Source of the DNA: Tubulanus polymorphus
Taxonomy: Eukaryota > Nemertea > Palaeonemertea > Tubulaniformes > Tubulanidae
DNA: 60,000 nt
Assembly: GCF_964204645.1 (NCBI RefSeq)
Contig: NC_134035.1
Span: 9,426,501-9,486,500 of the forward strand
Direction: 5' to 3'
Below are positions 44,091-55,432 of the stretch, piece after piece. The position numbers were made by a program, and so were the translations under genes. The notes under the pieces are model-generated. The model saw only the letters and a program-made list of their open reading frames with translations, did no database searches and was not told the DNA's origin. The stretch's first letter is position 1. Every line of letters begins with the position of its first letter.

Positions 44091-44212
44091 CGGTAGGTGG
44101 CGGCTGGATCGATGACTATATCCGCATCCAAAGTCGAAGTTGTTGATGAGGAGGTTTCATTGACCGCTGCCATTTTCAGCAAGCAGAATTTTCAGTTAAT
44201 TGTAGAGTAAAA
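44091..44212 (-). CDS. Probable first coding exon, MAAVNETSSS...
   Basis: On the minus strand an excellent acceptor (CTTCTTTCTCTTACAG) is followed by a 39-base leader containing an in-frame stop, then ATG GCA at 44171-44173 and 27 codons (MAAVNETSSSTTST ... DIVIDPAATY). The donor CTACCG/GTAAGTTAG follows, leaving CG (phase 2). No other phase has an ATG. The acceptor means an untranslated exon lies further right. The N-terminus is Ser/Thr-rich then acidic, with no signal peptide and no family I recognise. Strong sites on both sides make this one of the two best exons here. The next exon would be beyond position 1, or an unseen one between. Confidence 0.55.
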
Positions 44213-44324
44213 CTGTAAGAGAAAGAAGCTGAATTGAAAGAGCATATATTCAAATTAGGGTCTGGTTTTATTCCGCGTGAGAAATCCCTGCGCAGATTTA
44301 TCAGAATCAAATCATGCTTTATTC

Positions 44325-44460
44325 ATGTCTCCCGTCGTTGCAAATGCCAGACACAAAATCCCACAATCAATTATGACATAACGACTCCCTTCCATCGATC
44401 CAGTAAAAATAACCATAGAAGTGTATGCGAACACTTCTGTGAAAAAACTCACTCGATCTA
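44325..44460. repeat. Dispersed repeat, copy 2 (pair at 39199)
   Basis: TTCATGTCTCCCGTCGTTGC, GCCAGACACAAAATCCCACA and ATCAATTATGACATAACGAC match 39199-39300. This copy carries an extra GAAGTGTATGCGAACACTTC hairpin. Confidence 0.7.
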
Positions 44461-44562
44461 AAACGTAATGTTTGTGTTTTTTTGTTTTGTTTTGTGCAAC
44501 GTTATCATAACTTGTGGAGGAATAAACTAAAACTGAAAACTGAAGAATTCTAATTCAAATTC

Positions 44563-44568
44563 TTTATT
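44563..44568 (-). promoter_or_regulatory. Possible poly(A) signal AATAAA
   Basis: AATAAA on the minus strand, about 60 bases past the TGA of the terminal exon at 44627. Such hexamers are common by chance in AT-rich DNA, so it counts only together with that exon. Confidence 0.35.
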
Positions 44569-44626
44569 AACAAATTATTGCATCATAATCGATCGTAATA
44601 TCCATTCGCTTTTCAATTATCGAATC

Positions 44627-44817
44627 TCAGGGTATGGTTCGCATACGCAACGGCGCAGGACCAAGCAGCACCTTATTAAAGTTATAAAACGGACTCGTCA
44701 CGCAATGTTGGGATACATCACGTATTTCTCTCGGCATTAATCCATCGACCTTGAGAATAGCTGTCCCCAGTGGCTCTCGTCTACACTCGAAAACAATCGA
44801 ACAGTTCCGATCCGATA
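44627..44817 (-). CDS. Candidate terminal exon of a small gene
   Basis: On the minus strand a good acceptor (GTAAAATATTTTCAG) is followed by 63 open codons and TGA: SDRNCSIVFECRREPLGT, then AILKVDGLMPREIRDVS and FNKVLLGPAPLRMRTIP at the end. The frame needs one base from the previous exon. The exon just upstream supplies it if its donor is the CCA/GTATGT at 44889 (intron 44818-44889, 72 bases). With the stronger GTGAGT donor at 44873 the frame would instead stop after 11 codons. AATAAA follows the stop by about 60 bases. No family is recognised. Confidence 0.35.
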
Positions 44818-44873
44818 CTGAAAATATTTTACAGCCAATAAAAGTGCGCAACGATGCGCAATAGGTGACTCAC

Positions 44874-45015
44874 GTCGAGCCAGACATACTGGAACCGGAT
44901 CGACCCAGTACTAGAGGCTGATGCTGATGCTGCTGATTCATCAGTCGTATATCGGGGATACCGCGTCTGAGCAGCATCAGCAGGAGTTCCAGCCGCTCTC
45001 TAAGCGCGCTACATG
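44874..45015 (-). CDS. Candidate exon, CSALRERLELLLMLLRRGI...
   Basis: On the minus strand the acceptor TACCTTGTTTCAG is followed by 46-47 open codons (CSALRERLELLLMLLRRGIP, a His/Gln-rich middle, GRSGSSMSGS) and the donor TCGAC/GTGAGTCAC, leaving AC (phase 2). The start is amphipathic and Leu/Arg-rich, helix-like. Two readings fit. It may be an internal exon of a small gene ending at 44627, or, because the frame stays open upstream to an ATG at 45101-45103 and has internal Mets, another first exon of the phase-2 series. No family is recognised. Confidence 0.4.
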
Positions 45016-45103
45016 CTGAAACAAGGTAATTAAACTTTAATGAATCAATTTGACTTTCATCGTGTCTATCGACGCGTCGGGAGTGACACACAAACATATA
45101 CAT

Positions 45104-46208
45104 TCGAGGGGAAGTTTAATTAAGCCAGTCATTTTATGTCACAGTTAACATTTTCACAAAACTTGCGGCGAAAATGTTGTCATCCTAGTCCTAGAGGAAA
45201 GAATTCGCGAATTACATTCAAACCGTTTATTGTTTGTTTCAAATGATAGTAATTTTAAAACATAGCACTCATAAAGTGTCGACATAGTCAGGTGCCAAAA
45301 GCTCACGGTTTTGTTATGCCCATGGTTTTAACAGCATGGGGTATTTCTCGGGTTATTCGAATGATTACATCAAAATCGAGGTCTTCACAATATCATACCG
45401 CGTATTCAAACAGCGTGTAAAGTGTTTGTTTGTTAGCTGTTTGCCCGGCCCGTGAGATATTACGCATAAATATTAGTGCTATTCAGGCAACTGGCGGTAA
45501 ATATTTAAGCAACCGAGGAAATTAGCGAATGATTCCCTCTCAATATGAACTACTAACATTCCGATACGAGGACTGCTCTCACTGAGAGCAGCTGATGAGA
45601 GGATGCAGGCCGGGTGATTCCTGAGTTATACACCGCGAGGTGCGGCCGAATTTTTTACTTTCTAATGCCCTCTTGTGATAGCAGAAACACTTGTTTTAGG
45701 TATGAGCCGCGTTTGGCTCGCGGTCGAAAAAATACCCGGAAAAAGGCAACACTGTTGTTTGCGATGATAATTACTTCGGTTGTAACCATTTTGGAATGAG
45801 TTGTTTTTCTCACGAATTTTTTTTTCGTGTGTGTGTGTGTGACTGACAACGGCATACTTGTAAAATATTAGAGTTTGCACCCGAGGGTAAACTGTTTACA
45901 CAAGCAGTGCTAGGAATTAATGAGTTTTACACTTCAACTTGACAAAATTCGCAACTGTTTTCTACGCTTCGTATACAGTTTAGCGCTCATAAACAGTTGC
46001 CCGTTAGAAAAACATTGAACGCTGTGTTTGGTTTAGTAAATTACGCTCTGGTTCGTGAATCCACGTAATGTATATACACAGCGCCGCAAATTGTGGGCGT
46101 AACTACCTTTTTTCCGGACGACATTTTATCGCACAACTATGGTTATCAAATATGGTATAGAGCGTTAATACATGTATATCTATTACAACTGCGTCAACAA
46201 TTTTTTTT
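45104..46208. other. Unassigned stretch
   Basis: A hairpin CTGCTCTCACTGAGAGCAG lies at 45573-45591 and a (GT)7 run at 45828-45842. A weak minus-strand GTGAGC donor near 45305 follows an open stretch ending MGITKP in phase 2; I do not call it. Confidence 0.4.
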
Positions 46209-46535
46209 TAACGCCGCAAAAACCTTACAATTATGTTTGTATACATTGATACCTAGTATGTGTCATTCAAAGGGTTCTGTATGAGTCGATGTGCACTACG
46301 TCATCAATAATTGTAATGATTCAAAATAACAAAATACAATTGTGAATTTAGGTGAGTATATTGAAAAATTACTCTTGTTTTATTTTTGATGAATTTTAAT
46401 AATCATTTTTGAGAGGATGTGCACTACGTCATCAATATATCGGGCCTGGACTGTTCAATTCAATCCAATTATCGATATATTCAAATTTAGAATAACTTTA
46501 TCGATCCGTGATAATTATTCACTGTCGACAATGTT
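46209..46535 (+). mobile_element. Family B ~340-bp element
   Basis: From AACGCCGCAAAAACCTTACA through ATGAGTCGATGTGCACTACG, the second GTGCACTACGTCATCAATAT, TTCAATTCAATCC and AATAACTTTATCGATCCGTG to CTGTCGACAATGTT. The GACTGGTTGCCGGTC module is degraded here to GGACTG. Confidence 0.8.
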
Positions 46536-49500
46536 AAGTGTTATTTTTCAAGTAGTCAATAGACTTCCAAGTTAGTTTTCTTGTTCACAACTGGCTGCTT
46601 GATGTTTGAAAAGCATTAAGTTGTTGACACGCTCTCGATATACGCGAAGGCAATTAGTAATAATAGTACCAGAAATTGTGAAGCATTTGCCATCAGTTTT
46701 ACAAGTCGTTACGCGATGTTAGCGCGATTATTGTCGGTGCGTTACTCATCTTGCCGCGACAAGACATCGCCATTAACGAAGCAAGACGCGCGAAACGATC
46801 TTTGTTTTAGAGGGCGACAAATCGAATCAGCCGCGCGCGCCGCCACGAAGAACAATAGCTTGCACTTTCATCTTAGACCGGTGCCGTGCGATAATTAGCT
46901 ATACATCAATATCCAATTAACGAAAATCAATTGAAGATGATAAATCACTCTCTCAGACTCTCGTCTGTTGTTGGTTAGGTGACGCGAACAGATCATCAAT
47001 TCATTCTTGTAGTCTAATACCCCGTGAAACGCTTTCAGATAAGACATCGAGGTTTGGTCGCATCTGCAGTAATTAACGACTGGTATCTTCTGCTAGTAAA
47101 GACACCCTTTGATATATTAGTATCGAAGTACATAATTAGCCGTAAAAATCAATTATTTTTTTTCTATATTTGATCCGTCGAGTAGAGTATCTTTTACCAA
47201 TTATCAAAGCGCTTTGACTGAAGGGGATTTGTATAAAAAGCCAACGCCATTATCTTTTCGTTTTTTCTTTGCTCGGCGAAAATATTGAGTTCAAGGGCAA
47301 CGATGGAGTTTGGCATTTTATAGAACCTGAAGGTTTCCCAAAATATAAACCGTATCGCTTCGTACACTAACGCGTCGACGTCGTCGTAGTTTATTTGCAA
47401 ATTGAACCCGACGCGTATTGATTTAACAAACCGACGCTTCTATAACTACCTGAGACAGACAGAGAGAGAATAACGGTACCCCCGAGGCGCGCATATCCAT
47501 TCGCGCGAATCCGAATCGAAATCGAAGTTGTTAGCACGGCGCGATGTTTCAGCGTTTCCAGTAGCGCGCACACACCGTCGACGTAAGGCGCGCAGTACTG
47601 ACGCATAGATATTTTTCCTATCACACACATATACACGGTAGCGTTGATAATGATCTCGTCGGATTGCTGATAAGATCAGATCGTCCTTCTCGGCTCAGAA
47701 GGTAAGAAGAAATATGGCTGTTTCAGTTACATATTCGCTTTGTTAACCGTCGAAACCGTCCCTTTCATGCTCGGTCTTTATTAGCTATCTATTTGAAGGT
47801 CTGTTTCATGCGCGATCCTTTATTCGCTTTCATAACTTCTCCTTTCAAAGGGATTAATTATCTTCTCTGTTGTCGAACAGACTGCATATGACTGCTTTTT
47901 ATGATTCGCCGAGTTCATTGCTTCACTTGAAACCTCGGTAATTCTGGTTGCAGTATACGTACTTTGATGTTACGATCTAATATGGTCAAAGAGTCCGGAT
48001 AAAAAAAAATTCCCCACGAATACGTCATCTGTATCTAATCAAAGAGAAGCTTATTGGATGGTGCAGTATATATATAAGGGGTATGCACTGAATGTAAAGG
48101 GTTAAACCCATCCAAACACGGTAATATAAGCCTCACCTGTGGGATCTCAGTTCTATCAAGAGTTGACGGCTATACTATCGCCGAGCCGTCTAGGGATATG
48201 TCGTGGTGATGATGAAATTCATAAATAATGCACAAGCCGTTTGACGTGAGAGACACGCCAAGTGGGGACTCAACGACTCGCTAACCATGTGCCAAGAGCC
48301 GACAGAGATGTATCATACGGCGAATATATGAATTTATTTACATCGGTGCTTACATTTTGTGTCATAACAACTAAAGGTTTCGTCGTTGAAGTCGGTGAAA
48401 TCGAATTTGAAAACCCTCGTGCAACGAAGCACTGTGACGTCACTATAATTGATTGAAGATGAAAAAAATACGAAATATTCTTAGTACGGTTAGGTTAATT
48501 TCATTTGGCTGCGGTACGATTTCTTAATGGCGATCTTAGTCATTTTCTCTCATGGGCGGTTACGACGTTGGCGGAATGATAAATTTCGAATCGCGATAAA
48601 CTAACTTAATCTCTCGCTTATTCAAGCAGTCGGTATATACGAAAATATTCGATCATTCGCCGGTAAGCGAATTTAACCGTAATTCTTTATTGGCATAAAA
48701 CGCGCCACGAACATCAACAGACCGACCAGATGGGCCGTGTTTGTACAGGAAATACCCGAGTATCGCGTTATATATTTTGAGAATTCCACGCGCAATCTCT
48801 GAAAGATACACAACGCGCCAATGAAAACTCGCGCATAGTAGATGTAACGATATGAAAAATAATATCAGATCTTATATTAGATACGGAGAACTCGATAGCG
48901 CAGGAAAGCAAGCGCGAATACTGGATATTTAAATAGACCCGCACGAAAATCCGATATCAGCATTTCTGATGGTTCGGCTCTTAACGTCCGCCATAGTTCG
49001 ATATCAGTTTCGGCGTCGTGTTCTCCGTGTACTGCAATTTCAAAGGGGCTACATTCATCGATTTCGTGGCTGCTGAAGTAGCGAGGCTTTCGATTTCCAA
49101 AAGATACAGAAAAATATTCAGCTTAATTTTGGTGACATCTCACATTAGCTCTATGTATTTCAAAGCAGTTATCAACATTGATAGAATATCAACATCCACT
49201 CTAGTATGGGCGGCAGATATTCTATAAAGGGTGGCTGATTTTCAGAGGGGTGGATGTAAAAATGAAAGGGTTGGACACCCCTCTAAAACTCATTGTGTAG
49301 AACACTTGGCGTAAGGGGAACTAAACGCTGATATTGATAGGACATCTCAATTAATGCTTCATAAAATATCAATGGTTGATACTGGCATCGCTGTGTATGA
49401 CACTGTTAGTGATAGTATTCGTGGCGAGGATTTTCATTACTTTTCGCACCATTTCGACCAGACACTTTTATGTACATTCAATAGAACGAATCCATTGATT

Positions 49501-50929
49501 TACGAGGGACGAAGATCGGGATTTAAGACGCGCGATATTTGGTTTTGCGAATAGACGGATTTGCGAAAAACAGTCTCGAGTTTGGATCTAGAAATGCGCC
49601 ATAAGTAACTGCATAGGGTCCTTTTAACCAGCTTTCAATGATTGTTGACATTTTCGACAGAAAATGCGAACACTAGAGGCGAAGAAGACTTTACGATGAC
49701 ACCTATCCTACACCATTCGGTGTTGGTAAAAACCTTTTTTTTTTACACATTCGAACTTGGGCTAGATACATTTCCATCCTTATTGTGTCAATGATAGACA
49801 CGAAACTCATCTACGTCAAAAGGACGAATAATTGAAGTATGTTACGTGAAACTTGTTTGACTTTGAAGAGATGTTTCAAGTAGCACTTAAGCGTGCCAAT
49901 TACTAACGTATTTTCGGCCGCATTTCCTTCGATTTACATGTTGATATCGCGCGATATATCAAAGTCTTTGCGCGTGATGGCGTCTACGTTAACGCCGCGT
50001 CGGGGGACAATTTGCATTCCGAAGTCGTTGACTTCTGGTCCGTGATTTCCGTTGGGAATTTAGTCATAAAATACAACGCGAGAGACACGCGTGCAAAACG
50101 AGTTTGCCAATATCCGTATACAGATTCTTCTAGCAGGAATTAATTGCAATCGGCCCTCTTCCGACGCGGAATCCCGATTCGAATTAAACCTTTCTTCAAA
50201 GAGAATGACGGATAAGGAGGCGTTTTGCAGTCAAGAGCAATGGCGCAGTTTTTCCAAAATTTTATGTCCCCACATCGTGATCTGCCTAAGATTGAAAAGG
50301 CGATTTACGCCGAGTTTAGTTTCATTTATCACGACGACATTCACAACAAACTATTCTAATGCATTAGAGAGAAAGAGTGAGAGAGAGGGGGGAGAGAAAG
50401 AGGAAGAGAGAGGGGAGAGAGAGAGGGAAAGAGAGGGAGAGAGTACCACGGTGGTTCTAATCTTCTTAGTTCATTGAAGATATTTTTGCATAAGTCGCGT
50501 CTTACGAATCCATTGTAAACGCGTTTCAAGTTGCTTCCTTCCTTTCGTCCCAATTTCAGCCCTGCCGCTCACATTCATTCGACGGTGGAATTAATATTCT
50601 CGTTTCATGTCCGCTAATGTGTATACTGGTGTTATTGATATTTAGTTCTCAGCGATGGGAACGATATAAGGGACGCGCGGGCGCTCGCTGCTGCTAAAAC
50701 GACAAGTAACAAAACTAGTCCATTAACCCGTGGAATATCCAAGAATAAATCGAACTCGGGAACATAATGACATTCGCTAGTCAACGTTTCATTTACCAGT
50801 TCATTCGTCAGTGTAATACCATCGACTTTTCTCCTTGTTTTATAGAGTTTTTGTTGGCGAATGCCACCTTCCCAATAAATTGACTAAAATGTTCTTATTA
50901 TGTAGTATAGGATTTTTTTGACGCCGTAA
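46536..50929. other. Unassigned 4.4-kb stretch
   Basis: Many 60-80 codon frames lie on both strands (46716, 47194, 47391, 48262, 49018, 49354), none with good splice sites. The AG/GTGAGG donor near 48141 has no ATG-started frame that reaches it in any phase. The 128-codon frame at 50091-50477 owes its C-terminus to a GA tract (50370-50445). An inverted AGAGGGGTG/CACCCCTCT pair at 49244-49284 is short. Confidence 0.4.
50370..50445. repeat. GA-rich purine tract
   Basis: Interrupted GA/GGGA repeats such as GAGAGAGGGGGGAGAGAAAG. Confidence 0.85.
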
Positions 50930-51257
50930 AACCGTTACAATAAATGTTTACACTTTGATACTTTTAGTACGTGTTATTGGGTTCTAAATGAGTCGATGTG
51001 CACCACGTCATCAATATTGGCTTTTCAAATAACAATTACCGTACAATTGTGAATTTTGGCATTTATGTAATTAGATATATTTCGATATAGTCCTATCTTA
51101 TTTTTGATAGATTTTAATGATTTTTTTGAGAGGATGATCATTATACTCGGGGCTAGACTGGTTGCCGGTCAATTCAATTCAATCGTCGATATATTCAAAT
51201 CCAAAATAACTTACGACTTCTTACGATTTATGTTATATTATTGATTGTCGACAATAT
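50930..51257 (+). mobile_element. Family B ~340-bp element
   Basis: From GACGCCGTAAAACCGTTACA through ATGAGTCGATGTGCACCACG, GAGAGGATGATC, CTAGACTGGTTGCCGGTCAA and TTCAATTCAATCGTCGATAT to TTGTCGACAATATT. It has the intact GACTGGTTGCCGGTC module. The following TTAAGCAATGTACGCGTTAT also follows the 14171 copy, so the element extends about 25 bp further. Confidence 0.82.
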
Positions 51258-52621
51258 TATTAAGCAATGTACGCGTTATATTACAGGGCGGGAATAAACT
51301 TCAAGTTACTTTTCTTGTTTTACGTTTTCGTCAACGAAGCCAAATCTAATAAAACGCGTACAATGAATTGATATATCGTTGCAACAAGTAGATCTATTTA
51401 CGTAACACTTAATGAGGTCTTGCCAGACAGTAGAGATAGGGATTCCTGTATTAAGATAAAGACATCATCTTCCATCATAGTTATCAATGATTTCGACTGC
51501 GAACCCTTCTCTTAATGAGGTGCTATACACGCAATAGACGTAGTTACGTCATATGGGATTATCTCGGTAGACAGATAATCTACTATACGGATTAATTAAC
51601 AACTACTTGAATTATGCATTCGTTCGGATGCCCCGCATATATTTGGCGGATTATACAATTTTAAACCGGGGTGGCTTAAACCTTAAGTGAATGATATACT
51701 TATGCACCACTTGTGTTCATAGCATTCCTGCGTTAATCCTAAATAATACCCCTCAGGGAGTGAAATCTGCAATGTAAGCCTTTCATACAGTTCGGAGAAT
51801 TTTTCCTCGGAGAGAATACTTAAAGAGCCGAACTGGCATTTCTTCGCTTCACGATTTGACATACGCGTATATCGGCGTTGTTAAAAACCTCCATCAAAAG
51901 TTGCGCTCCCGGCGTTCGACAGCGCCGGAAAAAAACCCCGACACGACGGCGATGATTTACCCGGTGAAAATGAATCCGAATCTTGGAAATATAAGACCGT
52001 ATAGCGAGAATATTATGTTTTTGTCCGACGCAAAATCGACGATTCCGAGTAGCCGCGTTCGTAAAATTGTACAAGCGCGCACAGATTTAAACCGTGTTCC
52101 CGCCGATGTTAACACGCATCTTTAAACAAGATAAATACGCTCGGCCAACTCATCGCGTACGAGATAAACCAGCCCTACAGCAACTTGAGTCCATCATTTT
52201 CGAACGCGATGATGAATGCTTTTTAGTCGTCTCGATTTTCTATAATGCATGTGGTCTGAGTGTTTGCTCTTAACTTCCAACCGAGTTCGATGCTTGTTTT
52301 TGTACTCGGTTTTCGATCGCTTTTCGCCATATAAAATAAATAGTCGGAAAGAGCGTTTGAAATGTAATTGATCGATCATTGTTTATAGATTCCAGTATTT
52401 GGTGTTAGTACATATATTTATACGTGAAACATGTTGTGTCCCGGTATATTTAGTATATACAATTGCCACCAGGGGATCATAAAGTGAACGGTATTGTATC
52501 TTCATTAACCCAAACCTATTTCGACCAAACTTGGTACGTGGATCGTTCCGCCTGTGTTGATTCACATATCGACCTCATTGGTGGCGCTTCATTCGAGCTA
52601 CCACTGTCTCATGACCACTTC
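51258..52621. other. Unassigned stretch
   Basis: An 89-codon plus frame (51856-52125) and an 84-codon minus frame (51820-52074) coincide. Neither has splice support. Confidence 0.4.
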
Positions 52622-52858
52622 CAGGGGCGAGTCCGGGGGGAGGGAGGTTCCGAGTGTTCTGGAATACCATCGAGCTTTGTCTGTGCCCCTGGAGCGCACT
52701 CAATCGGCATGATTTGGCGTAGTAAGTGCCCCTGAAAAGTTTGATTTTAAGTGCCCTTTCTCGTGATTTGACATAGAAAGTGATGCTCTCCCCCATAATA
52801 GTGAGTGCCCTGATAGAATTCGGAACCCCCTCAAGATAGGACCCTGGATCCGCCCCTG
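52622..52858. mobile_element. hAT-like MITE, 237 bp
   Basis: CAGGGGCGAGTCCGGGGGGA at the left and TAGGACCCTGGATCCGCCCCTG at the right are inverted with mismatches (CAGGGGCGGATCCAGGGTCC in reverse). Internally AAGTGCCC-type strings repeat. No 8-bp target duplication is obvious. CAGGGGCGGATCCA ends are typical of non-autonomous hAT elements, from memory. Confidence 0.7.
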
Positions 52859-54135
52859 ACGTTGACTGAAAAATCGTCGTACAATACGAACTATGTAGCA
52901 GAAAACCCGTTATAGCTGATTTGCAGCAGTTTCTATCATGGTTGATTGATTTATTGCACAATTTGAAGAATTACGAAGAGCTTTTGTTACATTTGCTAAT
53001 GATACTAATGCTTTATATCGTGTTCCAATCCCGTCTATAAAATTGACAAATGATTTGACGAAGTTCACGAGATAGAAATCTCATGGAAAAGTGTCTAACT
53101 GTGGACCATGTCTAACTGTGGTGGTGAATTTCACGGCTACACACCTCGCAGATACCGGACTCGCCAACCGAAGACGTTAATTGTCTGAGACTTCATTAAT
53201 GGCCACGCGCATTGATTGGAAGTCGTCACCTCTGAGAGTTAGTTAACGAGAATTAACCGGACGAAAATCAATTAGTCGCTTTCCAATCAGCCGATGATAT
53301 AAATCAACAATTAGCGCGAGCGAAGTGACGAGAGTAGCCATTGATTACGCATGTACCGTGGAGATATTAGGTTTTGTCTCGGCATACTTTCTATAAATAT
53401 GCACTTTTAAATGTCTTAGCTCCTCTTTCGTCAAGCGTAACTTAACGCTATAATTACCGCATTATTTATACAAACTAATGAAAGCCTATAATTTGTGCGC
53501 GAATTCCGGTTTCGACTCGGTCACAATGAAAGCGGCAGTTTGCGAGTATTCTATAACGGTGTTTTTGACGCGGTAATCGCTTGCCCCCAGCGGTTCAAAC
53601 GATAATTATAAATACAACTCTGCTCATGACAGAATGTCGATATATAGGCGATTATTATTTATTCATAAACGCGTCCATGCTTTGACTGTTTCTGCGAGCT
53701 TGGAATTCGATATACCCGTGCGGTGTTATAATATCCGACAAGTAGGTGTTCAAGGGAAATGTCCTCGTGTCTCATGACGAGAACCAGCTCCGAGTGCAAC
53801 TGTAGCCTAGAGACTTTCGACAACCGGGTAAACCTTGAGTCTACTGAAATTAGCAAGTTTTCAAGCGCTTGAAAATATTTTGTCGTGACCTCTATAATAG
53901 CCTCGTCCACACTTGGTTCTTATACCCGGGTTACGCAAACACCGGCTCAATGCAGAGTTTTATGCGAAAATCCGTGTTTTAGAAACCCTTCTTCAAAATG
54001 AAGGGTACACTCCGCGTTGAAACAGCATTAGAATCTGACTGCATTTTTTCTAGTGTAGACGGTAAACCCGCATTCAATGCAGTGTTCGAGCTCCACAATT
54101 GACCTTGAACTTGAACTACGGACGTGGATTCTATC
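52859..54135. other. Unassigned stretch
   Basis: GTGTCTAACTGTGG occurs as a near-duplicate pair at 53092-53122. An 83-codon minus frame at 53659-53910 is unsupported. Confidence 0.4.
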
Positions 54136-54214
54136 TAGACTGGTTGCCAGTCTACCTTCAGTTCTATTCTGACTGCGAATGCAAGTGGTGCAGAATTGGA
54201 CAGGCAACCAGTTT
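54136..54214. mobile_element. Family C TIR mini-element, copy 2
   Basis: TAGACTGGTTGCCAGTCTAC, an inserted CTTCAGTTCTATTC, then TGACTGCGAATGCAAGTGGT, GCAGAATTGGACAGGCAACC and AGTTT. It matches 17563-17626 apart from the insertion. Confidence 0.75.
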
Positions 54215-55315
54215 ACGTGGATTCATACTTCCGAAGCTGGGCGTAGACGCTATAACTCGCCGCCAACGCGGGTTCGTCGAACCCGTGTACATCGAAACCC
54301 GGGTTCAACAGTGTAGATGTAGCTTATAATTCCGGGTTTCGAATATTCTGTCGAATAGCTTACGGGGCCAGTATTGGCGGCTTCGATCTGTTTTGGGTTG
54401 GTCGCCTATAATGAATTCATTTATCAAATGTCGATCTGTGAAGCCCTGAGAGATGAACACGTGTATTACCGCCACAGAGCCGTGTGTAATACTAGACACG
54501 GTTCAACAACCAATAATCAAACGATGAAACGTTCGGAACACTCGATTGCCAGAGGCGACACTCTGTGACGGACTATCCATCGTGTACATGAATTGATCGG
54601 CAACATTAAAACCTGATTAATGACAAGTAAATCCACCGCTATCTGCCGATATGATATTGACGGTTTGCCTGGCAAAATCTATACGACAGTCTAGCCGGAA
54701 CAGACTGGTATCCATCAAAGCTGGGTCGTTATTGCCCTTATTTGATAAACCTATAGAAAATGAAAGTTTGCAAGGATATTTTACACTTTAATAAAATTCA
54801 TTTCTGCAAATGCTAAAAATACAACCAATAAACCAACTACAAATAGAAACACAAAATTCATTATCACATTTAATTCAACATAATCAACATGTTCGCCATT
54901 AGGAGCCAGAAAGTGACTTCATATTTGACGCTAATTCCCTAAATATTGATATGAATAAAACCTTAATCGATGTTGATTATGGCACCTGAAAGAAATATCC
55001 CCTGGATACGGTTAGCCCCTATTCCTCTGACTCCGTCTCCTGCCGACTGTGATGGGATTAAATAAACGACGCACGAACGGAGTCGCACAAAAGCTTCGTG
55101 TTGCGCGAGAGATACATCGGACATTCGACAAGAACGGCGCATAATGGAAACATAGCTAGAGGTGCTATTTCATATTGCGACGACAACGACGCATCTGTCT
55201 CTTCCACATCAGACGCACAATAACCGTATACCTCGTCAACGTCAAACCATTCACGAATAGTCGTTGTTCAACTCGTCAGTCAGTACAAGGGATATGGGAT
55301 GACTGTTGGATTTAC
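54215..55315. other. Unassigned stretch with a small hairpin
   Basis: CGGGTTCGTCGAACCCG near 54269 is a short perfect hairpin that mimics a T-arm, but no tRNA surrounds it. The remainder is AT-rich. Confidence 0.4.
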
Positions 55316-55356
55316 CTCCCGTAGCCGCTGTGAGATTTCATTTTTTCGGACCACAT
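55316..55356 (-). CDS. Candidate alternative first coding exon (MWSEKMKSHSGYG-)
   Basis: On the minus strand ATG opens 13 codons, MWSEKMKSHSGYG, and meets CGGGAG/GTAAATCC, leaving AG (phase 2). The donor is good at the exon side but has T instead of G at +5/+6. An inner Met gives MKSHSGYG. This is the rightmost member of the series. If it is real, the first-exon region spans at least 54 kb and may start beyond the window. Confidence 0.35.
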
Positions 55357-55432
55357 ATCACGTAAGTTTTGCAAAGATTATCAACCCATTTCGACGTCCA
55401 GTTAATCGAACGTGTTTTGGGCCCTTTAGAAC
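55357..55432. other. Upstream flank of the 55316 exon
   Basis: Only 75 bp separate the proposed start from a MITE at 55433, so the leader or promoter would have to lie in or beyond the MITE. Confidence 0.35.

Noticed and set aside
48136-48260. Minus-strand CACAG/GTGAGG donor
   Set aside because: No ATG-started frame reaches it in any of the three phases, so it is no coding first exon. It could be noncoding or chance.
50091-50477. 128-codon plus-strand frame
   Set aside because: Its Glu/Arg-rich C-terminal part is the GA microsatellite. The rest has no support.
54267-54290. T-arm-like hairpin (CGGGTTCGTCGAACCCG)
   Set aside because: No A box or cloverleaf around it. It is only a small palindrome.
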